This document shows, in pieces, positions 1 to 9,172 of a stretch of 64,000 nucleotides of DNA. A model generated the notes under the pieces. The model was not told the origin of the DNA and did no database searches. It saw only the letters and a list, made by a program, of their open reading frames with translations. Made by a program: the position numbers and the translations under genes. Every line of letters starts with the position of its first letter. Within the stretch, counting starts at the first letter, position 1. Source of the DNA: Oceanobacillus profundus (GTDB lineage Bacteria > Bacillota > Bacilli > Bacillales > Amphibacillaceae); the NCBI RefSeq assembly GCF_003515705.1, contig NZ_QWEH01000013.1, forward strand, positions 62,001 to 126,000. The letters are read 5' to 3'.

Positions 1-594
1 TTTATCCTCTTGCTTTTTTACCCATTTTTGATAATCTGCCTGATGATTAATATTTATAAAAGACTGTTCTTCTTCCATATCTACATACTTTACATTACAT
101 TTATCCAAAAGCTTTCTTAATGAGCGATGCTCGTGGTCTAATTGGTACTTAATTAATCCCTTGACTGAATTACGATAAATAGCAATCAGGGGCTGGAGTT
201 TTCCTTTAGCGATTGGGATAATAGCGTCAACGTCTTGATCCATATGCTTCATTAGTGTTCTAAATATAGATTGATTCATAAACGGAACATCAATCGGAAT
301 AACAAGATACCATTCGGCTTTCATTTGTTCCATAGCAGTCAAAATACCTGCTAATGGTCCATGTCCCTGATATTCCTCCCTATCCTGAATAATCGTCATT
401 TTTGTTTCACTGGACTGGAAACGATGCTTCAGTTCAGGACTTGTCACCATAACCATTTTTTCCACTATTGGGGTTAAAGCATCCATTGAATGTTGATAAA
501 ATGCTTTTCCATCCTTCGTCGCAAAGGCCTTTGGTTGCCCAAACCTCATCGACTTTCCACCTGCTAATATAATGCCTGCTATTTTTTCATTCAC
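1..594 (-). CDS. mobA: Molybdenum cofactor guanylyltransferase MobA (3' end outside window)
   Basis: MobA transfers GMP from GTP to molybdopterin, the step that makes the bis-MGD cofactor of NarG. The N-terminus reads GIILAGGKS, the glycine-rich nucleotide loop of this family, followed by RFGQPKAF; later come DREEYQGHGPLAGI and the IPIDVPFM metal/nucleotide segment. The start is a GTG at 594 with AAAGGAG (603-609) in front. About 198 codons are visible and the frame is still open at position 1, so only a few residues should be missing compared with the usual length near 200. It lies divergent from fnr and about 1.1 kb from the rest of the cofactor genes, so it is probably expressed separately from that operon. 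Confidence 0.9.
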   Translation of the reverse strand, partial: MNEKIAGIILAGGKSMRFGQPKAFATKDGKAFYQHSMDALTPIVEKMVMVTSPELKHRFQSSETKMTIIQDREEYQGHGPLAGILTAMEQMKAEWYLVIPIDVPFMNQSIFRTLMKHMDQDVDAIIPIAKGKLQPLIAIYRNSVKGLIKYQLDHEHRSLRKLLDKCNVKYVDMEEEQSFININHQADYQKWVKKQEDK

Positions 595-640
595 ATTAAA
601 AACTCCTTTGTAATAGAAGTTTGTACAAATTTCACAATGT

Positions 641-684
641 TGTAACCACGCTTACATCATCTCTAATGGTAAAATAGATATGAT
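641..684 (+). promoter_or_regulatory. Fnr-like palindrome and -10 box of fnr
   Basis: TGTAA-CCACGC-TTACA (641-656) is a perfect 5+5 dyad with the 6-bp spacer of Crp/Fnr sites, with TGTAA replacing TGTGA. TATGAT (679-684) is a good -10; the start it predicts (near 691) puts the dyad centre about 42.5 bp upstream. This suggests control of fnr by itself or by the second Crp/Fnr protein. The half-site is not canonical, so binding is an inference. Confidence 0.5.
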
Positions 685-715
685 ATGGTTTGCATTCAAC
701 AAGGAGGCTACTGAT

Positions 716-1438
716 ATGCGAACAAGTTTATTATTAAGTGCACGTCAGAACGAAGATACGATTTCTCCTGAACTGAGAACATTGATGGATTCAATCAGCA
801 CGCTTAAAGAAATGAATCAAGACACCTTCCTATTTCACGAAGGTGCAGATGCACATGATATTTATATTATTAAATCAGGACTTGTACAAGTTTCTAAATT
901 AACAGCAGATGGAAAAGAAATGATTTTAAGAATTTGTAAGGATAACGATATCATTGGTGAGTTAACTCTGTTTAGTGATCATCCCAAATATTTACTTAGC
1001 GCAAAGGTTTTACAAGCTGGAGAAGTATTTGTTATTAATAAAAATCAACTGGAAAAAGCTTTAATGACGAATAGCCAACTAACCTTTGAATTTATGAAAT
1101 GGACGAGTAACCACATGCGTAAATTCCAGTCTAAAATAAGAGATTTATTGTTAAATGGAAAAAAAGGTGCACTGTATTCGACACTCATCCGTTTATCCAA
1201 TAGCTACGGAACGAAGCAGGTTGATGGCATTTTAATTAATTTAACCTTAACAAATCAAGAATTGGCTAAGTTTATTGCAGCCACGAGAGAAAGTGTCAAT
1301 CGTATGCTTGTCGAACTTAGAAAGCTCAACGTCATTTCCATTGATAAGTCTGGCAAAATACTCATTAAGGATATTGACTATTTACGCGAACAAATTGGAT
1401 GTGAAAATTGTCCGGTTGATATATGCAATATTAATTAG
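716..1438 (+). CDS. fnr: Oxygen-sensing transcription regulator Fnr (Bacillus type)
   Basis: A 240-residue Crp/Fnr protein: N-terminal cyclic-nucleotide-binding-like beta barrel (about 30-125), a long helix, then a winged HTH with the recognition segment TNQELAKFIAATRESVNRML. The C-terminus carries Cys229, Cys232 and Cys237 (C-x2-C-x4-C), the spacing that ligates the [4Fe-4S] cluster in Bacillus Fnr; Asp143 lies where the fourth ligand, Asp141 of B. subtilis Fnr, is expected. ATG 716 is chosen over an ATG at 680 because AAGGAGG lies at 701-707. The gene is transcribed away from the nar/moa cluster it presumably activates, and a hairpin terminator follows. Confidence 0.93.
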   Translation: MRTSLLLSARQNEDTISPELRTLMDSISTLKEMNQDTFLFHEGADAHDIYIIKSGLVQVSKLTADGKEMILRICKDNDIIGELTLFSDHPKYLLSAKVLQAGEVFVINKNQLEKALMTNSQLTFEFMKWTSNHMRKFQSKIRDLLLNGKKGALYSTLIRLSNSYGTKQVDGILINLTLTNQELAKFIAATRESVNRMLVELRKLNVISIDKSGKILIKDIDYLREQIGCENCPVDICNIN

Positions 1439-1517
1439 GAAATATTTTAATATCTCAGCTTTGCAGCTTGAATATGGCAAGTAAACCTTGCTCTAATTAA
1501 GCTATGATGCTCTTAGT

Positions 1518-1545
1518 CCTTCATCTTGTAGATGAGGGATTTTTT
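1518..1545 (+). terminator. Rho-independent terminator of fnr
   Basis: CCTTCATC (1518-1525), 5-nt loop, GATGAGGG (1531-1538), then six T. One pair is G-U. It lies 80 bp after the fnr stop. The remainder of the stretch up to mobB (1546-1729) shows no gene. Confidence 0.75.
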
Positions 1546-1729
1546 CTCTAAAATGATGATTATCTTTCGCAGCCTTTTTCTTCCCATCGTGGTAAGCTCT
1601 CTCGGTTGATCGCTTATACTTTTCACTCTTATCTACCCTGACTGCTTGTTTCTCGGGTGATTTCTAACCCTCTGTCATACTCTAGCCCTTGAAAACGATC
1701 TAGAACACAAGAATTTAGATATCCTTATC

Positions 1730-2221
1730 CTATCTTTTTAAAAAATTTCGTTTCATCCATTCATAAAATTCATCTATCTTTGACGTTTTAAAAACAGGAT
1801 ACATCACCGGGGTGTCGAATGATAAGGAGGTGATTACTGCTTGGATATTTTTTACTTGTTCCAGCAACGAAAAATCTTCTTCTCGATTAATAAGAACTAC
1901 TTTTGGAAAAGGTTCTTTTTTAAAACCTTCCATAACAAGCACATCGACACCCATCAGTTGATAAATAGCGATTAATTGTTCAACATCCCAAGATGCAGCT
2001 GAAAGCTGTAAGATTCCTTCCCCTTCAACCCCTGAGATGACAGCGCCTGCTTGCTTATGTTTTGCGCTGTCCGTATTTTCTAATCCGATCGGAGCACCAC
2101 CATGACCATGGTGTTTAAGAGATGCCACAGTATGCCCCGATTCACTTAACATCGCTATCATTTTGGAAGCGAGTGTCGTTTTCCCACTATTTTTAAAGCC
2201 AACAATTTGAATGATTTCCAT
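1730..2221 (-). CDS. mobB: Molybdopterin-guanine dinucleotide biosynthesis adapter MobB
   Basis: A 163-residue P-loop GTPase. The Walker A motif GFKNSGKTT occupies residues 8-16, and SLKHHGHGG and EGFKKEPFPKV are typical MobB segments. MobB binds GTP and assists MobA in cofactor guanylation, but is not always essential. A GGAGAAAC ribosome site precedes ATG 2221; an out-of-frame ATG lies 4 bp upstream. It is the last gene of the moa/moe run, 37 bp after moaD. Confidence 0.9.
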   Translation of the reverse strand: MEIIQIVGFKNSGKTTLASKMIAMLSESGHTVASLKHHGHGGAPIGLENTDSAKHKQAGAVISGVEGEGILQLSAASWDVEQLIAIYQLMGVDVLVMEGFKKEPFPKVVLINREEDFSLLEQVKNIQAVITSLSFDTPVMYPVFKTSKIDEFYEWMKRNFLKR

Positions 2222-2258
2222 TCATGTTTCTCCTTCACCATTTATGCTGTATTTTCTA

Positions 2259-2492
2259 TTACCCACCACTTACTGGTGGAATAAAAGCAACCGTATCACC
2301 AGCTTTAGCAATTTCATCATCCATTACATATTCTTCATTTACTGCTGTCATGACTTGATCTAATTCAATAAGCTGATACGTCTCTTTAAGGATATTTTTT
2401 AAATCACGAATCGTCGTTTGCTCTTTGTCTATCGTTAATTGATCGCTTCCTGCCTTTTCTTGTAAATGGGCAAATAATAGAATCTTAATCAT
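2259..2492 (-). CDS. moaD: Molybdopterin synthase small subunit MoaD
   Basis: A 77-residue ubiquitin-like protein ending in PPVSGG. The C-terminal Gly-Gly is adenylated by MoeB and then becomes the thiocarboxylate that donates sulfur to precursor Z on MoaE. ATG 2492 is preferred to one at 2501, which directly abuts the AAAGG ribosome site. The start lies inside the last codons of moaE (8-nt overlap), so the two synthase subunits are probably translationally coupled. Confidence 0.9.
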   Translation of the reverse strand: MIKILLFAHLQEKAGSDQLTIDKEQTTIRDLKNILKETYQLIELDQVMTAVNEEYVMDDEIAKAGDTVAFIPPVSGG

Positions 2493-2958
2493 GCTTCTCA
2501 TCCTTTACATCTGGTTTTCCATTGGGATAAGGAACCTTTTCCAATTGATCACCAATCCAGGTCTCGCCATCTTCCCAATGTTCTTTTTTCCAAATCGGAA
2601 CGATCTGTTTAATTCTTTCAATTGCATATTCATTCGCTTCATAAGCAGCTTTGCGATGTGGTGAGGAAACAGCGATAACAACCGCGATATCCGAAATATC
2701 TAAATGCCCAATTCGGTGAGAAATAGCTACTTCTGTATTTGGCCACTTCTCATTTATTTCCTCTCCAATTTTAGCAAGCATTTTTACCGCCATCGGAACG
2801 TAGGCTTGATACTTCAAATAAACCGTTCTTCTTCCTCTTGTCCATTCTCTGACAGTTCCAATAAATGTGGTGATAGCACCTGCTTCTCTTCGCTCTACTT
2901 TTTTTATTACAGCTTCTACTTCAATAGGTTCTTCAACAATCTCAAATAATTCATTCAT
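2485..2958 (-). CDS. moaE: Molybdopterin synthase catalytic subunit MoaE
   Basis: A 157-residue protein with the MoaE landmarks GAITTFIGTVREWTRGR, SHRIGHLDI, and the active-site stretch with HRKAAYEA and the PIWKKE lysine motif. With MoaD it inserts two sulfurs into precursor Z to form molybdopterin. It overlaps moeA by 8 nt upstream and moaD by 8 nt downstream, which shows a tightly packed operon. Confidence 0.93.
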   Translation of the reverse strand: MNELFEIVEEPIEVEAVIKKVERREAGAITTFIGTVREWTRGRRTVYLKYQAYVPMAVKMLAKIGEEINEKWPNTEVAISHRIGHLDISDIAVVIAVSSPHRKAAYEANEYAIERIKQIVPIWKKEHWEDGETWIGDQLEKVPYPNGKPDVKDEKHD

Positions 2959-4264
2959 AGGTGCGCTGGCTCCTTCTTGAATTCACATCTGCTGTCGTAA
3001 AGTTTTCAAACGTTGTACCTTCTTGATCTTCCAAGAGAATAATAGAAACCTCCATGCCCGTTTCATACCCTCTTGTGCCTCCAGGCAGTACAATAAGAAT
3101 ATTTGCTTCAGCCAAGGAAGTAACAACATTTGATTTATCTAAGCCAACCGGGGTTGCTACTAACCTTCCAGTTTCATAGGATAAATGTCCACGAACAAAG
3201 CGGTCAAACGGATTCGGCTTTGGAAAATCTGCGCCAAGGATGGCTACTTCTTTCTTTAAAAAAGCTGCTTTTGTCTGTAAAAATGTACGAATGATTGGTC
3301 TTGTGTAAAGCTCAAATCCAACATAGCAGGCAGAAGGATTTCCGGATAAACCAAACAATAATTTCCCGTCGTTCTCCGCAACTGTTGTCACACTTCCTGG
3401 CCTCATACCAATTTTATTAAATAAAACAGCAGCTCCTAATTGGTCATAAATTGCTGGCAAGAAATCAAAGTCACCAACGGATACCCCGCCTGTTGTAATT
3501 AAAACATCTACCTTTTCCAGGCTTTCCTTCACTTTATGATAGCAAGTTTCAAAATCATCATTGAATTGGCCGAAATAAATTGGCTCGCCACCCGCTCTAA
3601 TAACCTGAGCGTATACCATATAAGCATTACTATTTCTGATTTTCCCAGGCCTTAACGGTTCATCGACACCTAATAATTCACTGCCTGTAGCAATGATACC
3701 GATTTTAGGTTTTACACTAACCGGAACTTTCTTATAGCCAAATGTTGCTAAGACGGCAACAATTCCCGGGGTTATAAAGGTGCCTTTGGAGACAAGCACC
3801 GTTCCTTTTGTTGTATCCTCACCAGCAAAGGAAATATTGTCACCAGCATTTAATTTTCGTTTTAACTGGAAATAATCCTTTCCATCTTGTATATATTCCT
3901 TCACGGACTCAAACATGATTACTGCATCACAATCGTTTGGAATTTGGGCACCTGTCATGATTCGAACCGCTTCATTGTCACCAACATGCTCGTTAAACAC
4001 ACTCCCTGCCCCAATTTCACCAATGACTTCAAATGATATAGCATTTTTACTGGAAGCCATTTTTGTGTCCGCTGATTTTACAGCAAACCCATCATATGGA
4101 GACCTGTCAAATGGAGGTACATGGTGATCTGCAATAACATCTTCAGCAAGATAACGACCATAACTTTCCTCTATCGATACGAATTCGCCCTTGCCATGCT
4201 GGGCAAAATCCATTACCTTTTCAATGGCTTCATTTACTTTAATCGGTTTCCGTCTTTCTACCAT
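2951..4264 (-). CDS. moeA: Molybdopterin molybdenumtransferase MoeA
   Basis: A 437-residue protein that inserts molybdate into molybdopterin. Typical MoeA segments are PPFDRSPYDGFAV (about 53-65), GEIGAG, IMTGAQIP, TGSELL, and the MoCF-fold loop TTGGVSVGDFDF with GNPSACYVGFEL near 310. The C-terminal beta domain (FDRFVRGHL onward) is present. The start at 4264 has a GGTGATG site. The gene lies between moeB and moaE with a 12-bp gap and an 8-bp overlap. Confidence 0.94.
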   Translation of the reverse strand: MVERRKPIKVNEAIEKVMDFAQHGKGEFVSIEESYGRYLAEDVIADHHVPPFDRSPYDGFAVKSADTKMASSKNAISFEVIGEIGAGSVFNEHVGDNEAVRIMTGAQIPNDCDAVIMFESVKEYIQDGKDYFQLKRKLNAGDNISFAGEDTTKGTVLVSKGTFITPGIVAVLATFGYKKVPVSVKPKIGIIATGSELLGVDEPLRPGKIRNSNAYMVYAQVIRAGGEPIYFGQFNDDFETCYHKVKESLEKVDVLITTGGVSVGDFDFLPAIYDQLGAAVLFNKIGMRPGSVTTVAENDGKLLFGLSGNPSACYVGFELYTRPIIRTFLQTKAAFLKKEVAILGADFPKPNPFDRFVRGHLSYETGRLVATPVGLDKSNVVTSLAEANILIVLPGGTRGYETGMEVSIILLEDQEGTTFENFTTADVNSRRSQRTYE

Positions 4265-4276
4265 GTGTCATCACCT

Positions 4277-5290
4277 TCATCCTGCTAATTGATTGTAAAT
4301 TGTTTTCGCTTTTTCGATCGAATCAGTACCGTGTATTAATGTTCTGCCATCCTGGAAGAAAACGAGACGATAGGATTCGTATTCCAATGACAATAAAAAA
4401 TGGTTATGTCTGACTGGGGCGATTTTTTGCAATCGATGTGCTAATTCATCTAGATTTAATTTCTGAGGTGTTCGTATTTGTACCGTATTCCTTCCACAAA
4501 GCACTTCCGATTTTGTACGTGATTCATAGTTTAAATGCGGATAGCTTGGATTTTCACCACATGTCGGACAATCTGCTTTTTTAGCACGATCTACTTTCAT
4601 CATATGATAATGATTATTCCATAAATCAAATGTCACAAGCTTTGTTCGGCAGGCATTGTTGTCACCAACAAGCAGTTTTAAGGCTTCTGCCGTTTGATGG
4701 GCAACAACCATTTGGACTGCTGGTGAAATAATTCCAACAGAGTCACAAGTCGCTCCTGAGACTGGCATCGTATCCATTAAGCAACCGAGGCAAGGGGTCT
4801 CATCTGGCAAAACCGTAAAACTCATGCCTGTACTTCCAACACAAGATCCATAAATCCACGGTATTTGTTCTTTATGCGCTAAATCGTTCAGGATAAATCG
4901 CGTTTCAAAATTATCCGTTGCATCGATTAGGATATCCACATTTTTTAATAAAGGAAGTAGTGTCACTGGTGTGGCATCCATAACATAAGCATCGATAACA
5001 ACCGAAGAATTAATTTGCTGCAGGCGCTGTTTAGCCGCCATTGCTTTTGGAAGTTGCTCCGTGACCTCTTTTTCGGTATACAATTGCTGCCTTTGTAAAT
5101 TACTTAATTCGACATAATCTCGATCAATAATCGTCAGCTTCCCTATTCCAGCACGAACTAGGTTTTCCGCATTAGCAGACCCCAATGCACCACAGCCTAA
5201 AATGAGTATATGCTTATTTTGTATCTTCTCTTGCCCAGCTTCACCAATCGGTTTAAAAAGTATTTGCCGTGAATATCGATTTCCCATCAT
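4277..5290 (-). CDS. moeB: ThiF/MoeB-type adenylyltransferase activating MoaD
   Basis: A 337-residue E1-like enzyme. The ATP-binding Rossmann motif ILGCGALGSANAENLVRAG lies at about residues 29-47; DRDYVELSNLQRQ carries the conserved Asp/Arg; the zinc cysteines are in CLGCLMD and CPTCGE. It adenylates the MoaD Gly-Gly end before sulfur transfer. The length matches B. subtilis MoeB, which carries a C-terminal extension beyond the E1 core. Context (moaA-moeB-moeA-moaED) favours MoaD over ThiS as partner. Confidence 0.9.
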   Translation of the reverse strand: MMGNRYSRQILFKPIGEAGQEKIQNKHILILGCGALGSANAENLVRAGIGKLTIIDRDYVELSNLQRQQLYTEKEVTEQLPKAMAAKQRLQQINSSVVIDAYVMDATPVTLLPLLKNVDILIDATDNFETRFILNDLAHKEQIPWIYGSCVGSTGMSFTVLPDETPCLGCLMDTMPVSGATCDSVGIISPAVQMVVAHQTAEALKLLVGDNNACRTKLVTFDLWNNHYHMMKVDRAKKADCPTCGENPSYPHLNYESRTKSEVLCGRNTVQIRTPQKLNLDELAHRLQKIAPVRHNHFLLSLEYESYRLVFFQDGRTLIHGTDSIEKAKTIYNQLAG

Positions 5291-5298
5291 TTTTTCTC

Positions 5299-6309
5299 CT
5301 ACCCACCTATATAAGACATCTCAATTTTCTTCTTATGTTTAGCTGATTCTGCTGTCCGCTCATCTGAATATCGATCGGTCCGGCTACTCCATATGTTCCT
5401 AATTTCTTCTTTTATTTCTTCATCTGTTTTCTCAGAACGTAGCAGTTCACGGAAATCAAAACCATTCCCAGCAAACAGACAGGTGTACATTTTTCCATCT
5501 GCAGCAATCCTTGCCCTTGTGCAACTGGAACAGAATGATTCGGATACCGATGTGATAAACCCAACTTCCGTGTTTGTGCCACTATAGCGATAACGTTTTG
5601 CTACCTCTCCTACGTATGCAGGATCAACAGCTTCCATTTCGAAATGTTTCGAAAGCTCCTTGAAAATTTCCTTTTTCGTTATCACTTTGCTGAAGTTCCA
5701 GCCATTTGACTGTCCAACATCCATAAATTCAATATATCTTAACTGAATTCCTTGTTCCTTAAAATAGGCTGCCATTGGAACAATTTCTCCATCATTCATT
5801 CCTTTTTTTACGACCATGTTTACTTTTACTTCCAAGCCTGCTTCTTTCGCTTTTTGGATGCCTTTCAATACACGGTCTGGACCCACGCCACTATCGTTAA
5901 TCGATTTAAATAACGTCTCATCCAGTGCATCTAAACTTACATTGACACGTTTTAGACCTGCATCTTTCAGTTTTTGTGCCATGTGAGAAAGCAAGGACCC
6001 ATTTGTTGTCAGCCCAATATCCTCTAACCCTTCGATGCGCGCCAGCTTTTCAATTAATACAGGCAAGTCTCTCCTCAGTAAAGGTTCCCCACCAGTTAAT
6101 CGGATTTTTTTTATGCCTAATGCTACAAATAGCTTTGCAATACGTTCTATTTCTTCAAAGCTTAATAGTTGCTCTCTAGGCATGAACGCAAAGTCTCTGC
6201 CAAAGATTTCTTTTGGCATACAATACGTACACCTAAAATTACAACGATCGATGACAGAGATACGAAGATCCTTCATTGGCCGACCAAATTTATCTGTTAG
6301 TACTGTCAT
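5299..6309 (-). CDS. moaA: GTP 3',8-cyclase MoaA (radical SAM)
   Basis: A 336-residue radical SAM enzyme for the first step from GTP to precursor Z. The SAM-cluster motif CNFRCTYC follows [18 protein letters not shown] is the SAM-binding stretch; the second cluster is in CSSCTRARI plus the Cys of MYTCLFA; the chain ends in the Gly-Gly that activates MoaA. The start is uncertain: ATG 6309 gives the expected N-terminus ([14 protein letters not shown]), while ATG 6318 and 6336 lie closer to or before the AGAAGGAGAG site. MoaC, which completes this step, is not in the window. Confidence 0.92.
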   Translation of the reverse strand: MTVLTDKFGRPMKDLRISVIDRCNFRCTYCMPKEIFGRDFAFMPREQLLSFEEIERIAKLFVALGIKKIRLTGGEPLLRRDLPVLIEKLARIEGLEDIGLTTNGSLLSHMAQKLKDAGLKRVNVSLDALDETLFKSINDSGVGPDRVLKGIQKAKEAGLEVKVNMVVKKGMNDGEIVPMAAYFKEQGIQLRYIEFMDVGQSNGWNFSKVITKKEIFKELSKHFEMEAVDPAYVGEVAKRYRYSGTNTEVGFITSVSESFCSSCTRARIAADGKMYTCLFAGNGFDFRELLRSEKTDEEIKEEIRNIWSSRTDRYSDERTAESAKHKKKIEMSYIGG

Positions 6310-6334
6310 TCGGATCATCTCTCCTTCTAAGAAC

Positions 6335-6378
6335 ATTATATCTACTATTTATAGTTCGGGTCTGTAACAAATATCACT
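6335..6378 (-). promoter_or_regulatory. Possible internal Fnr-type promoter before moaA
   Basis: On the minus strand a perfect -10 TATAAT (6340-6335) lies downstream of the dyad TGTAA-CAAATA-TCACT (6363-6378, 8 of 10 consensus positions). The dyad centre is about 42.5 bp from the predicted start, as at the fnr promoter. It would let moaA-mobB be made independently of narGHJI. Confidence 0.4.
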
Positions 6379-6399
6379 TTCTTTGAAGAACTTACAGCT

Positions 6400-7944
6400 T
6401 TAAACCGTTGCTTTCTTCGTTTGCAGCTTCACAAATTTATCTTCATAAATCCTTCGCTTTTGCGGATTATGATTCCTTGTAAAGAATTCTATGATACCTG
6501 CCAATGCTTCTTCAACTAACTCCGGCTGCTGGACTTTTTCAATGATTTTAAACCCTTTCTCATAACAGATTTCTGCTTTTTTTACATCTTCCTCATTTTT
6601 ATTTTCATAACAATATGCTAAGCGAATCAGGGTTAGCCCTTTTTCTTCCTTGCAGCTAGGCAGCGTTTCATAGATTGCTAGTGCTTCCTTATAATAAGAA
6701 AAAGCATCTTCTATTTTTTCCTGCTGCACATAATTAAAAGCAATAGCCTGTAATGTATTCCCATAAGCAATGGATTTTTTCCGCCCCTCTTGTTCCAGTC
6801 GTGCCAGAAACTCCTTGAACATCATGAATGCTTTGTCATAGTTTTTTTCATCGGAATAAATCTTCCCAAGTGCATACAGATATTGCTGCCGGATCTTTGG
6901 AAATTGAGTGGCTAATTCCAATCCCTTCTCTAAATATTTCTTCGCCTCGTTTAATTTAAATATCTTCATCGAAATCGTGCCTATTTTAGAGTAGACATAA
7001 ACAATCATAAAATGAGTGTCATCATAAAAAGTCGTTAGCTGTGCCAGCGCTTGTTTATAATAATTGATAGCACGAGGGAAGTTACTCATGTTTTCATCTA
7101 TTTCCGCAAGCATCAGAACAGCTTTAGCAATATCTAAATGATTCCCCTGATACAAATCATCCATATGCTTGATTGCCTGTGTAAGCGTTTTTCGAGCGTC
7201 CTTTAAATCAATATAAAATTGGATTTCACCAATTTTTAGTAATGTTCGTGCTGTTGTTTCTTTATCTTTTTCCTCTTGGTATGCTTTTAACAATTGCCGA
7301 TAATATTCCAGTGCTTTCGTGTAATTTTCCACCTTGATATATGCATCGGACAATGTATCAATAGTTTGAGCAATAATGGGATGTGTAAATGGAACTGCCT
7401 TCTGAAAATAGCTTAATGCTTTCTCAAGCTGAGTTAAGCCACTTTCCATATTTTCTTCAGCAAGAGCAACTTTTCCTAAATGGCTAAAAATAACTCCATA
7501 TGCATAGGTATCCTGATAATTCTTAGAATCTAACAATGCCAATAATTTAGCTAACTCTATCCTTGCATTGGATAGCTGTCCGTAATCACTCTCTAATGCA
7601 GCATAATCAAGGTACGTGTCAATCACCATTTCAATATAATTGTCACCGAGATCCTTCGTTAAACGAATAGCTTGCCGACTATAATTACCGCCTTTATCAT
7701 AGTTACTTGCTTTTCTGTAATACTTTGCCACGGTACTTAACATAAAAAAACGCTCTTTGGTGCTATATTCGCCTCTAGAAGCCAAAAGTCCTTCCATTTC
7801 CTTAATTTTCTCTTTTATTCCACTCGTTGAATCTTTTATTATTTGTTCCCTCACTTTCATACAAAGCGAAAGTATTCCATCTGTTTGTTGTCTAATCAAA
7901 TCCAGATTCGTTATCAAATCTTCCACATCCTTTCTGTTGGGCAC
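6400..7944 (-). CDS. Tetratricopeptide repeat protein in the nitrate reductase operon
   Basis: A 514-residue, almost wholly helical protein. Repeated TPR signatures run from about residue 70 to the end (for example ALSYFQKAV, ALEYYRQLLKAY, AINYYKQALAQL, AFSYYKEALAIYE). No signal peptide, membrane segment, HTH or catalytic motif is seen, so it should be a cytosolic protein-binding scaffold. The annotated start is a GTG only 3 bp after the upstream stop; an AGAAAGG lies a few codons inside, so translation may begin slightly later. Its place between narI and moaA suggests a role in nitrate reductase assembly, cofactor delivery or regulation, but this is inference from position. Confidence 0.75.
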   Translation of the reverse strand: MPNRKDVEDLITNLDLIRQQTDGILSLCMKVREQIIKDSTSGIKEKIKEMEGLLASRGEYSTKERFFMLSTVAKYYRKASNYDKGGNYSRQAIRLTKDLGDNYIEMVIDTYLDYAALESDYGQLSNARIELAKLLALLDSKNYQDTYAYGVIFSHLGKVALAEENMESGLTQLEKALSYFQKAVPFTHPIIAQTIDTLSDAYIKVENYTKALEYYRQLLKAYQEEKDKETTARTLLKIGEIQFYIDLKDARKTLTQAIKHMDDLYQGNHLDIAKAVLMLAEIDENMSNFPRAINYYKQALAQLTTFYDDTHFMIVYVYSKIGTISMKIFKLNEAKKYLEKGLELATQFPKIRQQYLYALGKIYSDEKNYDKAFMMFKEFLARLEQEGRKKSIAYGNTLQAIAFNYVQQEKIEDAFSYYKEALAIYETLPSCKEEKGLTLIRLAYCYENKNEEDVKKAEICYEKGFKIIEKVQQPELVEEALAGIIEFFTRNHNPQKRRIYEDKFVKLQTKKATV

Positions 7945-7947
7945 GAA

Positions 7948-8424
7948 CTATAAAAGTAAATGGATTGCAATCAGGAAAAACAATGCTATTCCCAATCGCA
8001 AATGTGTTCTTCTCAATTTTCCTGTTGGTTTTATCAATCTCCACCACCCTGTTATCACCATGAGGATTAAATTAAGGAGGGCAAGCAGGCCTGCTACCAT
8101 CTTGCTGTTGTGAAAGGAAAACCCATACAAATGAAGAATCGAAATAGCATGCAATACAATAAAAACCAATGCTAAAGTTCCTGTCCAGCGATGGAAGGGC
8201 ATTACTCTTTTCGATATGTTCACGAATTTAATTTTCATTTTTCGATCAGGAGTGTTGCGAATAGTAGAAAATACAGCGTTCCTTGTCCAATTAAACAAAA
8301 ATAATAAAAAGCCAATAAGCCCAAATAAAATAGGGGTGCTTAAAGCTGGAAAAGAAAAGTGATTTACAACTTGCCAAACTGAAAGTATTAATAGGATGAT
8401 ATTGAAATAAAACCATTTACTCAT
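7948..8424 (-). CDS. Four-helix membrane protein with haem-like histidines
   Basis: A 158-residue protein with about four transmembrane helices (near 6-26, 30-48, 72-92 and 100-122, with another hydrophobic C-terminus). Histidines lie in HRWTG, HAISILH, RRTHLRLG and IHLLL, a spacing reminiscent of b-type cytochromes of the ferric-reductase/b561 kind. ATG 8424 is preferred because the ATG at 8439 overlaps the GAGGAG site. It follows narI by 61 bp and abuts the TPR gene, so a link to quinol oxidation or nitrate reductase assembly is possible. The family assignment is tentative. Confidence 0.6.
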   Translation of the reverse strand: MSKWFYFNIILLILSVWQVVNHFSFPALSTPILFGLIGFLLFLFNWTRNAVFSTIRNTPDRKMKIKFVNISKRVMPFHRWTGTLALVFIVLHAISILHLYGFSFHNSKMVAGLLALLNLILMVITGWWRLIKPTGKLRRTHLRLGIALFFLIAIHLLL

Positions 8425-8445
8425 TATGACTCTCCTCATATAAAT

Positions 8446-8478
8446 GAAGAGAGCCAGTGTTTAAAAGCTACTCTCTTC
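8446..8478 (-). other. Hairpin between narI and the next gene
   Basis: GAAGAGAG (8446-8453) pairs with CTCTCTTC (8471-8478) over a 17-nt loop. No T-run follows on the minus strand, so it may be a processing or attenuation hairpin that lowers expression of the genes after narI. Confidence 0.4.
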
Positions 8479-8485
8479 TGTTGGT

Positions 8486-9160
8486 TTACCTTGCAGCCCT
8501 GCGTTTGTAAATCACATAGCTCCTGCTTAGGTATCTAATCGGGAAACTAAACGCATGGACCAATCTTGTAAATGGCCAAACGGCATATAAAGAGAATGTG
8601 CAATAAATATGGATTTTAAACCAGATTGGAACGCTTGCCATTAACTCTGGCTGGACATTAAAAATAAATAATCCCCGCAGCCATGGTGCGATAGTTGTCC
8701 GGTAATCAAAACCTTGTGCATCCACATTAAAAGAAGTTGCAAGTAATCCTGAACCAATCGCAAGGATGATAAAAATTAAGGAAACCCAGTCACTCGCAGA
8801 CGTTGTAGCCAGAATCCGTTTGACACTAATTCGACGATAGGTTAACAAGATAATCCCAATAAATGCAGCAATACCTGCTGGCAGTCCAAAAGCAATGGCC
8901 ACAATATGGTATGTGTGCTCGCTTATTCCCAGAGAATTATAAAACTCAACAGGTATAATCAAACCTAATACATGACCACCGAATACAAATATGATCCCCA
9001 CATGGAATAAAAGCGAACCAATTCTTAACTGTTTTTTTTCAAGAAATTCACTCGATTTTGTCGTCCAGCCGAATTGGTCCTTTTGATAACGATAAATAAG
9101 ACCGCCAATAAATACAGTTAACACGATATAAGGGAAGATCCCCCACAGTAATAAATCCAT
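8486..9160 (-). CDS. narI: Respiratory nitrate reductase gamma subunit NarI
   Basis: A 224-residue integral membrane cytochrome b with five hydrophobic helices. It oxidises menaquinol and passes electrons through two haems b to NarH. Family segments include LFHVGIIFVFGGH (haem histidines), YRRISVKRI, KIHIYCTFSLYAVWPFTRLVHAFSFP near the C-terminus. GGAGGGAGCTAAA precedes ATG 9160. It follows narJ by 12 bp. Confidence 0.94.
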   Translation of the reverse strand: MDLLLWGIFPYIVLTVFIGGLIYRYQKDQFGWTTKSSEFLEKKQLRIGSLLFHVGIIFVFGGHVLGLIIPVEFYNSLGISEHTYHIVAIAFGLPAGIAAFIGIILLTYRRISVKRILATTSASDWVSLIFIILAIGSGLLATSFNVDAQGFDYRTTIAPWLRGLFIFNVQPELMASVPIWFKIHIYCTFSLYAVWPFTRLVHAFSFPIRYLSRSYVIYKRRAAR

Positions 9161-9172
9161 TTTAGCTCCCTC

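Noticed and set aside
535-550. Possible frameshift near the start of mobA
   Set aside because: A first reading seemed to lose one base at the line join; on careful recount the frame is continuous from the GTG at 594 to position 1.
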